Assembly: GCA_016291475.1 (NCBI GenBank)
Contig: JAEEXJ010000116.1
Location: forward strand, 1 to 8,657
Source: Lachnospiraceae bacterium
Lineage (GTDB): Bacteria > Bacillota_A > Clostridia > Lachnospirales > Lachnospiraceae
Direction of reading: 5' to 3'
DNA: 8,657 bases
A program made the position numbers and the translations under genes. Positions within the stretch are counted from its first letter, which is position 1. The number at the start of each line of letters is the position of its first letter. Shown one piece after another: positions 1 through 7,330 of this stretch. Below the pieces are notes generated by a model. It was not told the DNA's origin, did no database searches, and worked only from the letters and a program-made list of their open reading frames with translations.

Positions 1-23
1 TCCTGTTTGGGAACAGGATTTTT
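1..23 (+). repeat. Perfect 7-bp inverted repeat followed by a T run
   Basis: TCCTGTT at 1-7 and AACAGGA at 12-18 are exact reverse complements around a four-base TGGG loop, and TTTTT follows at 19-23. The layout resembles a small intrinsic terminator, but the stem has only three G/C pairs and the reading frame of the membrane protein runs through it. Any further stem would lie outside the window. I regard it as a repeat seen directly, of unknown function. Confidence 0.35.
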
Positions 24-1709
24 GTGGCTGCAATTTTTAATATTGCCCTTCAGATCATTGCGGTCCTTTTCGGTTTTGCTGCATTTCGCAAGATGCTGGG
101 CATGATTCCTGCCCTTATGTTTGCCGGATTCTGGACCATTTCCGGATTCTCGGTTCATGAAGCACTTACTTTAAGCTCCAGAAATCTTGAATTTCTGCTT
201 ATCTGTATCACTCTTTTTGCGATTTCTTTCGCAGTTCCCGCAACCCGCGGAAAATTCTTAAGTTACCTGATATCCGGCATACTCACCGCAGTTTGTATTT
301 ATGGCGATATATGCGGACTTGCACTTATTCCTTTTATCTTCGGTATTCTTTTTAACTCCGTGGGTGAAGAGGAGGAGTTTTCACTGAGATTCAGGAAGAT
401 GCTTTTTGCACTGATCTCCGTTGTGTTTGGATTTGTTGTACTGATCTTTGTTGACTCGTTTATGAGTTCATCAAATCCCGCAAATATTCTTGGCAGCATC
501 GGAAGGCTTTATACTCCTTCGGGCAATATCTCACTGGGATTCTCTTATATGACTTCCTACGGAGAAGTTACCGTACTTGCTGTTTTGGGAGCACTTAGCA
601 TATTTGCATGTTTCCTTTCATTCGATGATTCAAGATCCATACTTACGCTTTCCGCTATCGTGATAATCCTGATAAATAACTTAGGACTTACTTATCTGGA
701 GAATGACGGAAGAGAAGTGTTTTTTATGATCTGCGCACTTCTTGCAGGTGTTTCTTTCAGAGAACTGTTCCCTGATAAGATTACAGGTGATGTATTCAAA
801 GCAAGTGCGGAGATGTATGACAACGAAGTTGCCGTTCCTGAAGCAGGATATGTTCCCAAGAAACTTGATTCAGGAAACTTTTCCGCAGATGACATGGATG
901 CACTTGAAGCGGGATCTTTCGAGGCTGCACCTAAGGCTGCAGAAGAGCAATCCCATGATGATGCACCTTCTCAGGAACTTACTCAGCCCGATCTCAATCA
1001 GGGATTTGATTCCGTAAATATATCTACACCGAAGCCGCAGGCAGCGCAGGGATCTGCAACTGCAGGAATCAATCTTGCACCTCCCGTTGTTAATTCGGCT
1101 GATTATATGACACCCGGCGTAAGGAATATTCAGCCTTTGAGCGATTCTTCACAGGTCGGTCTCAATAAGTCTCAGGAACCTGTTATTCAGACTCCGCCTC
1201 CTCAGGGCGTGGGTGGAGCACTCGGTGTTCAGAAGGATGAGACAGTAACGGCTCCCACACAGAATATCGGTGTAGCACTTAAGGATTCACCCGAAAATGA
1301 AGGTTCTTCCAATGCAGCAGAGGGTGATAAGAAAACTTCAGCTTATGTTCCTTACAAGAAGCCTCAGTTAAGACCCGAGTACAGAAGAAGACCCGGTGCA
1401 TGGGCTCAGCAGTACGCTGAAAGAACCAAACTTGCCGAGAAGGAAAAAGCTGTCGATGCTGCAAAAGCAGAAGACATTAAAGTACCTGAAAAAGAAAAGA
1501 CTGCCCAGCAGCCTGTCCATAAAGAGTCTGTTAAGGAGCAGCCTCATGTACCCGAGGTTGCGGCAAATGGTGCTGTGATGCTGGAAAACCCCATTCCTCA
1601 TCCCGCACGTAAAACAGAACATCATCCCATGGAATATGATGTTGATCTTACGAACGACAAGATGGATTACGACATCAAGATCTCGGATGATGATGATTTT
1701 GATATTTAA
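1..1709 (+). CDS. Polytopic membrane protein with long disordered acidic tail (5'-truncated; possibly GT39/PMT-like)
   Basis: The frame is open to the left window edge, so this is probably the 3' part of a longer gene. A GTG at 24 is the first possible start inside the window, with AGGA at 15-18 before it, and would give 561 residues. Numbering from that GTG, roughly eight hydrophobic segments lie at about 3-21, 25-43, 55-73, 77-111 (probably two), 125-146, 181-199, 205-224 and 231-246. From about residue 250 to the end the protein is hydrophilic and low-complexity, rich in Pro, Gln, Ala and Glu, with a Lys-rich stretch near 460-500 and an Asp-rich end (DDDDFDI). The start of the visible part (FGNRIF, then Arg-containing short loops between hydrophobic helices) resembles the middle of PMT/ArnT-type lipid-linked sugar glycosyltransferases. 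Their catalytic acidic residues would lie upstream of the window, so this is inference. It ends 16 nt before ftsK and is probably co-transcribed with it. It could equally be an unrelated membrane protein. Confidence 0.75.
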   Translation, partial: LFGNRIFVAAIFNIALQIIAVLFGFAAFRKMLGMIPALMFAGFWTISGFSVHEALTLSSRNLEFLLICITLFAISFAVPATRGKFLSYLISGILTAVCIYGDICGLALIPFIFGILFNSVGEEEEFSLRFRKMLFALISVVFGFVVLIFVDSFMSSSNPANILGSIGRLYTPSGNISLGFSYMTSYGEVTVLAVLGALSIFACFLSFDDSRSILTLSAIVIILINNLGLTYLENDGREVFFMICALLAGVSFRELFPDKITGDVFKASAEMYDNEVAVPEAGYVPKKLDSGNFSADDMDALEAGSFEAAPKAAEEQSHDDAPSQELTQPDLNQGFDSVNISTPKPQAAQGSATAGINLAPPVVNSADYMTPGVRNIQPLSDSSQVGLNKSQEPVIQTPPPQGVGGALGVQKDETVTAPTQNIGVALKDSPENEGSSNAAEGDKKTSAYVPYKKPQLRPEYRRRPGAWAQQYAERTKLAEKEKAVDAAKAEDIKVPEKEKTAQQPVHKESVKEQPHVPEVAANGAVMLENPIPHPARKTEHHPMEYDVDLTNDKMDYDIKISDDDDFDI

Positions 1710-1725
1710 AGGATTTATCGTTTAA

Positions 1726-4700
1726 ATGGCATCACGTAACAATGTTAACAATTCAAGATCTCCTCAAAGAAGACCTTCTTCATCCGGCAGAAATGCGGGC
1801 AACGGATCACGTCAGGGAAACAGATCTTCATCTGCATCCCGCGGACGTTCTCCCAGAGAAGAGTACGACGATGACGGATCTTCAAGGATTCTTGTATCGG
1901 TGATAGTCGCCGGAGCGGCAATTTTCCTTACGCTTTGTGCATTCGGAACCTGCGGATCTTTCGGCGATACCATCGCTTCGGTACTTTTCGGTGCTTTCGG
2001 TTTTACCGGTTTTATCGCACCTGTATTTATAGCCGGAATGGTCTTCTGGTACATGTTCTTTAACGAATCTGACGAGATTCTTCCCATCAGGATGACCGGT
2101 GCTTCAGCTTTGTTTTTGATTTTCGGTATTTTTGCCGACATGGCAGGTAAGGTATCAAAATCCATGGCGGAATACAATACCGGTGAGCTGTACAAACTTT
2201 GCGCCGAAGGTAAAAAGGGCGGCGGTGTTATCGCAGGAAGCCTTTCCTATGCGCTGAATAAAAACATCGGAACCGCGGGTTGCATAATAATATGTCTCCT
2301 GGTTCTTGTACTCAGTCTTTTCGCGATTAACAGACAGTTTTTTACTAATCTGTTTAAACAGATCATCCTGAACGCATCCGACCGAACCGGAGAGTTCATA
2401 AACAATCAGAAGGACAGAAGAGAAGAAAGACGCCTTGCGCTTGAAGAAAGTGAAAGACTTCCCGAACTTCCCGACAACTCTTCGGGCGGAGAGCTTATTC
2501 CTTATGAAGGCGAGCAGGACGACGGCCCCAGAGAGGCTCTTACCGTAACCGAGAAAATGCGCAAGGAGCGCGATTCCAAGAAGAAGGATACACTTTCTGC
2601 AGTATCGGACGGTCTGGAGAATTGGAAAAACAATTTTAAAAAGCGCACCGAAGAAGAAAGGCTTAAGAAGGAAGCCGGCAGGAAGGTAAAGGAAGAAACC
2701 GAGGATGCCAAAGAAATCCTGGTTGCGCGTAAAGCTCCCGAAAGAAGATCCATGTTTGATGAACATCACACGGGCGAGATGCACGAGATGAGTTATCGCG
2801 AGTATGAGCCTGAAGATGATGCTGAAGAATATGAGGAAAATGACGCAAGGGGTACGTGGTATGATCCCGCAAAGCGTCCCGGAGCATCATCTTCCGCAGC
2901 TGCCGAAGAATCATATGATGATACCGGATCCTTTGAAGATAACGAGCCTTCTTTCGAGAGAGTAAAGGTAAATTCGGATCATAAGATCAGAGTTACCGGA
3001 GCACATGAAGAATATGTTCCCGAAGATGCGGACACAGAGATTCCCGACATGCCCGCTCCTCCGGAATTTAAAAAGACAGTTCAGGCACCGGACAGTGCTG
3101 CGGAGAATTCCACGGAAAGCATTGCGCCTGCATCCGTTCGTAAGGCTCCCGTTAAGAGAAATGCGAAATTTGTCTACAGAGCCCCCAGTCTTGATTATCT
3201 GAAAAAGAGCGGATCATCCAAGAGGGATGCTCAGGCTGAGATACGGGATGTTCAGAGTAAACTTATTCAGACGCTTGCATCATTCGGTATAGAAGCCGAG
3301 ATGGGTGAATACAGTCAGGGACCTACAGTCACCAGATATGAGTTCACCGTAAGTCAGGGAACCAAGCTTTCAAGAGTCGTCGGTCTCTCGGATGAGATCA
3401 AGATGGCACTTGCTGCTACGGATATCAGAATTGAAGCACCCATTCCCGGAAAGAGTGCTATCGGAATAGAAGTTCCCAATTCTTCCGCAACTGCGGTTTT
3501 CCTCGGAGATCTGTTATCCAGCATGGAATACAAGAAATCCAAGGACCCTCTTTCTTTTGCCGTAGGCAAAGATATCGAAGGAAAAACTGTTGTTGCAAAC
3601 ATAGCAAAATTCCCCCATGTACTTATAGCAGGTACTACGGGTTCCGGAAAATCGGTATGTATAAACACACTTATCCTGAGTATTCTTTATAAGTGTTCGC
3701 CTGAAGATGTTCAGCTCATAATGGTTGACCCCAAGGTCGTTGAGCTGAAGGTTTATAACAGGATCCCACATCTTCCCTTTGATGTCGTAACCAAGCCCAA
3801 GGCTGCATCCGAGATGCTTAAATGGTCCGTCAAAGAGATGGAGAGAAGATACAGGGCTTTTGCGGACCGCGGCGTCAGAGACATTGAAGGTTATAACCAG
3901 TATGTAGAAGATGTAAATGCGGGCAGAAGAGAGCCTGAAGAGTGTGACAGACATGAAGAGACGGAATCACTTGCTCCAGCTCTTCGCAAGATGCCAAGGG
4001 TAGTCATCATAATCGATGAGCTTGCCGATCTCATGATGGTTGCCGCTAAAGAAGTCGAGGAGTCGATATGTCGTCTTGCTCAGCTTGCAAGAGCGGCGGG
4101 AATGCATCTTATCGTTGCAACCCAGCGTCCTTCAGTTGATGTCATCACAGGACTGATCAAAGCAAATATGCCCAGCCGCATAGCCTTTGCCGTATCCAGC
4201 GGTGTGGATTCAAGAACGATCCTGGATTCCGTCGGTGCGGAAAAACTCCTCGGTAAAGGAGACATGCTGTTTTACCCTCAGGGAAAGATGAGACCCGAAA
4301 GACTTCAGGGTGCATTCGTTTCCGACGAAGAAGTATCCAAGGTTACCGGTTATCTGAGAGGCATCAGTTCGGATCCCGCATTCCACAATCCTCTTGAAGG
4401 AGCGGACGGAATAAACGATCTGAAGAAGACCATCATAGATATTGAGGCCGGAAATGAGTCCGTTGTAACGAATAATTCATCATCATCGGGATCGTCCGGT
4501 TCTTCGTCGGTATTCGGAGATGAGCTTTTACCCGAAGCAGGAAGATATATCATCAGAAGCGGTAAAGCTTCCATCGGATATCTACAGAGAGTATTAAAGA
4601 TCGGTTTTAACCGTGCGGCCAGGATCATGGATATGCTTGCGGATTACAGCGTCGTAGGTCCCGAGCAGGGAACAAAACCCAGAGAGATACTTATGACGGA

Positions 4701-4746
4701 AGAAATGTTTGAAGCATTTCTGGCATCACAGGAAAAATCGGAATAA
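1726..4746 (+). CDS. ftsK: DNA translocase FtsK/SpoIIIE
   Basis: This is a septum-located, ATP-driven hexameric pump that moves double-stranded DNA during chromosome segregation or sporulation. The protein has 1006 residues. Residues 1-45 are Ser/Arg/Asn-rich. Four membrane helices lie near 54-74, 83-112, 123-140 and 183-201. A charged linker runs from about 202 to 480, coiled-coil-like at first and strongly acidic around 346-440. The motor starts near YRAPSLDYL (484-492). Walker A is GTTGSGKS at 636-643 (Lys642), DPKVVEL sits at 668-674, and Walker B is VVIIIDE at 759-765 (Asp764, Glu765), followed by the family's ARAAGMHLIVATQRPS stretch. A Ser-rich spacer precedes a C-terminal winged-helix gamma domain (about 935-1000, with LQRVLKIGFNRAARIMD), which in the family reads polar DNA motifs (KOPS/SRS). 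AAAGGA at 1708-1713 overlaps the upstream stop codon and is the likely ribosome-binding site. The family assignment is secure. Whether it serves vegetative division (FtsK) or sporulation (SpoIIIE) cannot be told from sequence alone. Confidence 0.97.
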   Translation: MASRNNVNNSRSPQRRPSSSGRNAGNGSRQGNRSSSASRGRSPREEYDDDGSSRILVSVIVAGAAIFLTLCAFGTCGSFGDTIASVLFGAFGFTGFIAPVFIAGMVFWYMFFNESDEILPIRMTGASALFLIFGIFADMAGKVSKSMAEYNTGELYKLCAEGKKGGGVIAGSLSYALNKNIGTAGCIIICLLVLVLSLFAINRQFFTNLFKQIILNASDRTGEFINNQKDRREERRLALEESERLPELPDNSSGGELIPYEGEQDDGPREALTVTEKMRKERDSKKKDTLSAVSDGLENWKNNFKKRTEEERLKKEAGRKVKEETEDAKEILVARKAPERRSMFDEHHTGEMHEMSYREYEPEDDAEEYEENDARGTWYDPAKRPGASSSAAAEESYDDTGSFEDNEPSFERVKVNSDHKIRVTGAHEEYVPEDADTEIPDMPAPPEFKKTVQAPDSAAENSTESIAPASVRKAPVKRNAKFVYRAPSLDYLKKSGSSKRDAQAEIRDVQSKLIQTLASFGIEAEMGEYSQGPTVTRYEFTVSQGTKLSRVVGLSDEIKMALAATDIRIEAPIPGKSAIGIEVPNSSATAVFLGDLLSSMEYKKSKDPLSFAVGKDIEGKTVVANIAKFPHVLIAGTTGSGKSVCINTLILSILYKCSPEDVQLIMVDPKVVELKVYNRIPHLPFDVVTKPKAASEMLKWSVKEMERRYRAFADRGVRDIEGYNQYVEDVNAGRREPEECDRHEETESLAPALRKMPRVVIIIDELADLMMVAAKEVEESICRLAQLARAAGMHLIVATQRPSVDVITGLIKANMPSRIAFAVSSGVDSRTILDSVGAEKLLGKGDMLFYPQGKMRPERLQGAFVSDEEVSKVTGYLRGISSDPAFHNPLEGADGINDLKKTIIDIEAGNESVVTNNSSSSGSSGSSSVFGDELLPEAGRYIIRSGKASIGYLQRVLKIGFNRAARIMDMLADYSVVGPEQGTKPREILMTEEMFEAFLASQEKSE

Positions 4747-4754
4747 TAAAATTT

Positions 4755-4763
4755 GAGGCAGGA
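4755..4763 (+). promoter_or_regulatory. Ribosome-binding site deciding the fhs start
   Basis: GAGGCAGGA lies seven bases before ATG 4771. The in-frame TTG at 4753 sits on the edge of this site and has only A/T-rich sequence upstream, so it cannot use it. This favours ATG 4771, which also gives the usual family N-terminus MKSDIEIAQ. Confidence 0.75.
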
Positions 4764-4770
4764 TGAAAAA

Positions 4771-6441
4771 ATGAAATCAGATATTGAAATCGCTCAGAGC
4801 TGTGAAATGCTCCCCATTACCGAGGTTGCTTTAAGAAGCGGCATTGACCCCGAATCATTGGAGCTCTATGGAAAATATAAGGCCAAGCTTACCGATGAGA
4901 GCCTTAAGGAGATCGAGGGTAACAAGAACGGAAAGCTTATTCTTGTGACCGCTATCAATCCCACTCCCGCAGGAGAGGGAAAGACAACCGTTACTGTAGG
5001 TCTCGGAGAAGCTTTTGCCAAATTAAACAAAAAAGCGATCATCGCTTTAAGAGAGCCTTCACTCGGACCTTGCTTCGGAATAAAGGGAGGTGCCGCAGGC
5101 GGCGGAATGGCTCAGGTTGTTCCCATGGAGGATCTTAATCTTCACTTTACCGGTGACTTCCATGCGATCACCGCAGCCAACAATCTTCTTGCAGCACTTC
5201 TCGATAATCATATCCAGCAGGGTAATGAAAAGCGCATCGATTCCAGAAGTGTAGTATGGAAGAGATGTATGGATATGAACGACAGAGCACTCAGAAATAT
5301 CGTTGTGGGTCTCGGCTCAAAGTCCGACGGATTTGTAAGGGAAGATCATTTCGTTATTACGGTTGCATCCGAGATCATGGCTGTACTTTGCCTTTCCGAG
5401 AATCTTAAGGATCTCAAGGCAAGACTTTCAAGGATCATCGTAGCTTACGATCTTGACGGAAATCCGGTTACCGCAGGTGATATTCAGGCTGTCGGAGCAA
5501 TGACCGCACTTCTCAAAGATGCCATCAGACCTAATCTGATCCAGACCCTTGAGCATACTCCCGCCATTGTACACGGCGGACCTTTCGCAAATATCGCTCA
5601 CGGATGTAATTCCGTAATCGCTACCAGAACTGCTCTCAAACTTGCGGATTACTGCATCACCGAGGCAGGATTCGGTGCCGATCTCGGTGCTGAGAAGTTC
5701 TTTGACATCAAGTGCAGACAGGCCGGACTTAAGCCCGATGCCGTTGTTCTTGTGGCAACCGTAAGAGCACTTAAATATAACGGCGGAGTTCCCAAGGATC
5801 AGCTCGGAAGCGAGAATCTTGACGCCCTTAAGAGCGGAATCGAAAATCTCGGAAAGCATATCGAAAATATCCAGTCCTACGGACTTCCCGTGGTTGTCGC
5901 TCTCAACGCATTCGTATCAGATACAGATGCTGAGATCGCATTTATCAGGGAATACTGTGAAAGCAAGAACTGCCGCATGTCCGTAGCCAGAGTATGGGAA
6001 AAGGGCGGTGAAGGCGGATGCGAGCTTGCTCAGATGGTCATCGAAGAAGCAGAGAGCGGAAAGGCTGCATTCAAGCCTATCTATGAGGACGAACTTTCGA
6101 TCACTGAGAAGATTGAAACCGTTGCCAAGAAGATCTACGGTGCAGCTGATGTATCCATTGCATCATCAGCCGCAAAACAGATCAAGAAGATTGAAGAGAT
6201 GGGATTCGGAAATCTTCCCGTTTGTATGGCAAAGACCCAGTACAGCCTTTCGGACGATCCTAATCTTCTCGGACGTCCTTCCGGATTTACTCTTAATGTG
6301 AGAGAAGTATACGTAAGTGCCGGTGCCGGATTTGTCGTAGTACTTACCGGAAATATTATGACCATGCCCGGACTTTCCAAATCTCCGGCTGCATACAGGA
6401 TTGACGTAGACGACGACGGTAAGATTACCGGACTTTTCTGA
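4771..6441 (+). CDS. fhs: Formate-tetrahydrofolate ligase (10-formyl-THF synthetase)
   Basis: This cytoplasmic enzyme catalyses formate + THF + ATP to 10-formyl-THF + ADP + phosphate. It is the formate entry point of folate one-carbon metabolism, feeding purine and fMet-tRNA synthesis and, in acetogens, the methyl branch of the Wood-Ljungdahl pathway. From ATG 4771 the protein is 556 residues, the normal clostridial length. The N-terminus MKSDIEIAQ is typical. The P-loop is TPAGEGKTT at 65-73 (Lys71). The first family signature, [19 protein letters not shown], begins at Arg94 and continues into [17 protein letters not shown]. Later come [12 protein letters not shown] and a C-terminal block with [19 protein letters not shown], then [16 protein letters not shown]. 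No key motif is missing. It starts 24 nt after ftsK and ends 27 nt before folD, so coupled expression with folD is expected. Presence of fhs alone does not show acetogenesis, since many fermentative clostridia carry it. Confidence 0.97.
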   Translation: MKSDIEIAQSCEMLPITEVALRSGIDPESLELYGKYKAKLTDESLKEIEGNKNGKLILVTAINPTPAGEGKTTVTVGLGEAFAKLNKKAIIALREPSLGPCFGIKGGAAGGGMAQVVPMEDLNLHFTGDFHAITAANNLLAALLDNHIQQGNEKRIDSRSVVWKRCMDMNDRALRNIVVGLGSKSDGFVREDHFVITVASEIMAVLCLSENLKDLKARLSRIIVAYDLDGNPVTAGDIQAVGAMTALLKDAIRPNLIQTLEHTPAIVHGGPFANIAHGCNSVIATRTALKLADYCITEAGFGADLGAEKFFDIKCRQAGLKPDAVVLVATVRALKYNGGVPKDQLGSENLDALKSGIENLGKHIENIQSYGLPVVVALNAFVSDTDAEIAFIREYCESKNCRMSVARVWEKGGEGGCELAQMVIEEAESGKAAFKPIYEDELSITEKIETVAKKIYGAADVSIASSAAKQIKKIEEMGFGNLPVCMAKTQYSLSDDPNLLGRPSGFTLNVREVYVSAGAGFVVVLTGNIMTMPGLSKSPAAYRIDVDDDGKITGLF

Positions 6442-6468
6442 TACAGTATTTATTCATGAGGTAATATA

Positions 6469-7308
6469 ATGGCACAGATCATAGACGGAAAAGCAATTTC
6501 ACAGGCAGTAAAAGATGAGATCAAAGCCCGCACCGCAGAACTTTCGGCAAAGGGCATAACCGCAACTCTTGCAGTTATTCTTGTCGGTGAAGATCCCGCA
6601 TCTCAGGTATATGTTAAGAACAAAAAGAAAGCCTGCGAATACTGCGGTATAAGATCATTGTCATACGAGCTTCCCGCCGATACCACCGAGGAAAAACTCC
6701 TTGAACTTATCGCGGAGCTTAATGATAGAGATGATGTAAACGGAATTCTTGTACAGCTTCCTCTTCCCGCAGGCATCGATGAGGACAGAGTGCTTGATGC
6801 GATTTCTCCCGATAAGGATGTGGACGGTTTTCATCCCGTTAATGTAGGTAAGCTCTCCATCGGTAAGAAAGGTTTTGTAAGCTGTACACCCGCAGGTGTG
6901 ATCCAGCTTCTTAAGCGTTCGGGTATCGAAATCTCCGGAAAAGAGTGTGTTGTGGTAGGCCGTAGCAACATAGTGGGCAAGCCCATGAGCATGCTTCTTC
7001 TCCGTGAAAACGGAACCGTAACCGTTTGCCATTCACGCACCGCAGATCTTAAAGAAGTTACAAAGCGTGCTGATATTCTTGTAGTAGCCATAGGAAAGCC
7101 TAAATTCATTGATGCTTCCTATGTACGTGAGGGGGCTGTTGTTATAGACGTGGGCATTCACAGACAGGAGGACGGAAAGCTCTGCGGAGATGTTGATTAT
7201 GAGTCCGTAGAACCCATTGCTTCCGCCATCACTCCCGTTCCCGGCGGTGTGGGGCCCATGACCATCGCAATGCTTATGTACAATTGTCTTGCATCAGTAG
7301 ATGCGTAA
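6469..7308 (+). CDS. folD: Bifunctional methylene-THF dehydrogenase / methenyl-THF cyclohydrolase
   Basis: This cytoplasmic enzyme performs two steps: NADP-dependent oxidation of 5,10-methylene-THF to 5,10-methenyl-THF, and its hydrolysis to 10-formyl-THF. Both are reversible, so it continues directly from the Fhs product. The length, 279 residues, is typical. Active-site residues match the family by motif: Tyr48 and Lys52 in YVKNK (the Y-x3-K pair), Gln96 in ILVQLPLP, and Asp119 in DKDVDGFHP. The Rossmann nucleotide motif GRSNIVGKP lies at 164-172, and the C-terminal signature PVPGGVGPMT at 256-265. The GRSxxVGxP form and the Arg165/Ser166 pair are consistent with NADP use. TGAGGT at 6457-6462 is a well-spaced ribosome-binding site six bases before the ATG. 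It follows fhs by 27 nt and precedes the zinc-ribbon gene by 22 nt, in line with an operon. Confidence 0.97.
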   Translation: MAQIIDGKAISQAVKDEIKARTAELSAKGITATLAVILVGEDPASQVYVKNKKKACEYCGIRSLSYELPADTTEEKLLELIAELNDRDDVNGILVQLPLPAGIDEDRVLDAISPDKDVDGFHPVNVGKLSIGKKGFVSCTPAGVIQLLKRSGIEISGKECVVVGRSNIVGKPMSMLLLRENGTVTVCHSRTADLKEVTKRADILVVAIGKPKFIDASYVREGAVVIDVGIHRQEDGKLCGDVDYESVEPIASAITPVPGGVGPMTIAMLMYNCLASVDA

Positions 7309-7314
7309 ATGATT

Positions 7315-7319
7315 TGGAG
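7315..7319 (+). promoter_or_regulatory. Ribosome-binding site deciding the zinc-ribbon gene start
   Basis: TGGAG lies 11 bases before ATG 7331 but only two bases before the in-frame TTG at 7322, which is too close for initiation. The ATG choice also places the first zinc-binding cysteine at residue 3 (MKCEIC), the usual arrangement for N-terminal zinc ribbons. Confidence 0.65.
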
Positions 7320-7330
7320 TCTTGCCTTAT

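Noticed and set aside
742..1017. 91-codon plus-strand frame overlapping the membrane protein gene
   Set aside because: It is out of frame with a longer gene whose hydrophobic and low-complexity pattern is consistent, and it has no independent family signal.
2155..2784. 209-codon open frame on the minus strand
   Set aside because: It lies wholly inside ftsK opposite its charged linker. The biased codon use there leaves few stops on the other strand, and the translation resembles no family I know.
3514..3954. 146-codon open frame on the minus strand
   Set aside because: It is antisense to the conserved FtsK motor (Walker A region), which fully explains the sequence constraint. It shows no recognisable domain.
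4477..4512. TCA/TCG triplet microsatellite-like run in ftsK
   Set aside because: It simply encodes the Ser-rich spacer before the gamma domain. The codons are mixed, and a flexible linker explains it.
4753..4770. Extended fhs start at TTG 4753
   Set aside because: There is no Shine-Dalgarno site before the TTG, and the extra six residues (MRQDEK) come from the real ribosome-binding site region.
5428..5859. 143-codon open frame on the minus strand
   Set aside because: It is antisense to the conserved middle of fhs, with no supporting motif.
6401..6429. TTGACG at 6401-6406 as a -35 box for folD
   Set aside because: No acceptable -10 lies at 16-18 bases, and the sequence is explained as coding in the conserved fhs C-terminus.
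7322..7330. Extended zinc-ribbon protein start at TTG 7322
   Set aside because: The ribosome-binding site is only two bases away, too close, whereas ATG 7331 has workable spacing.
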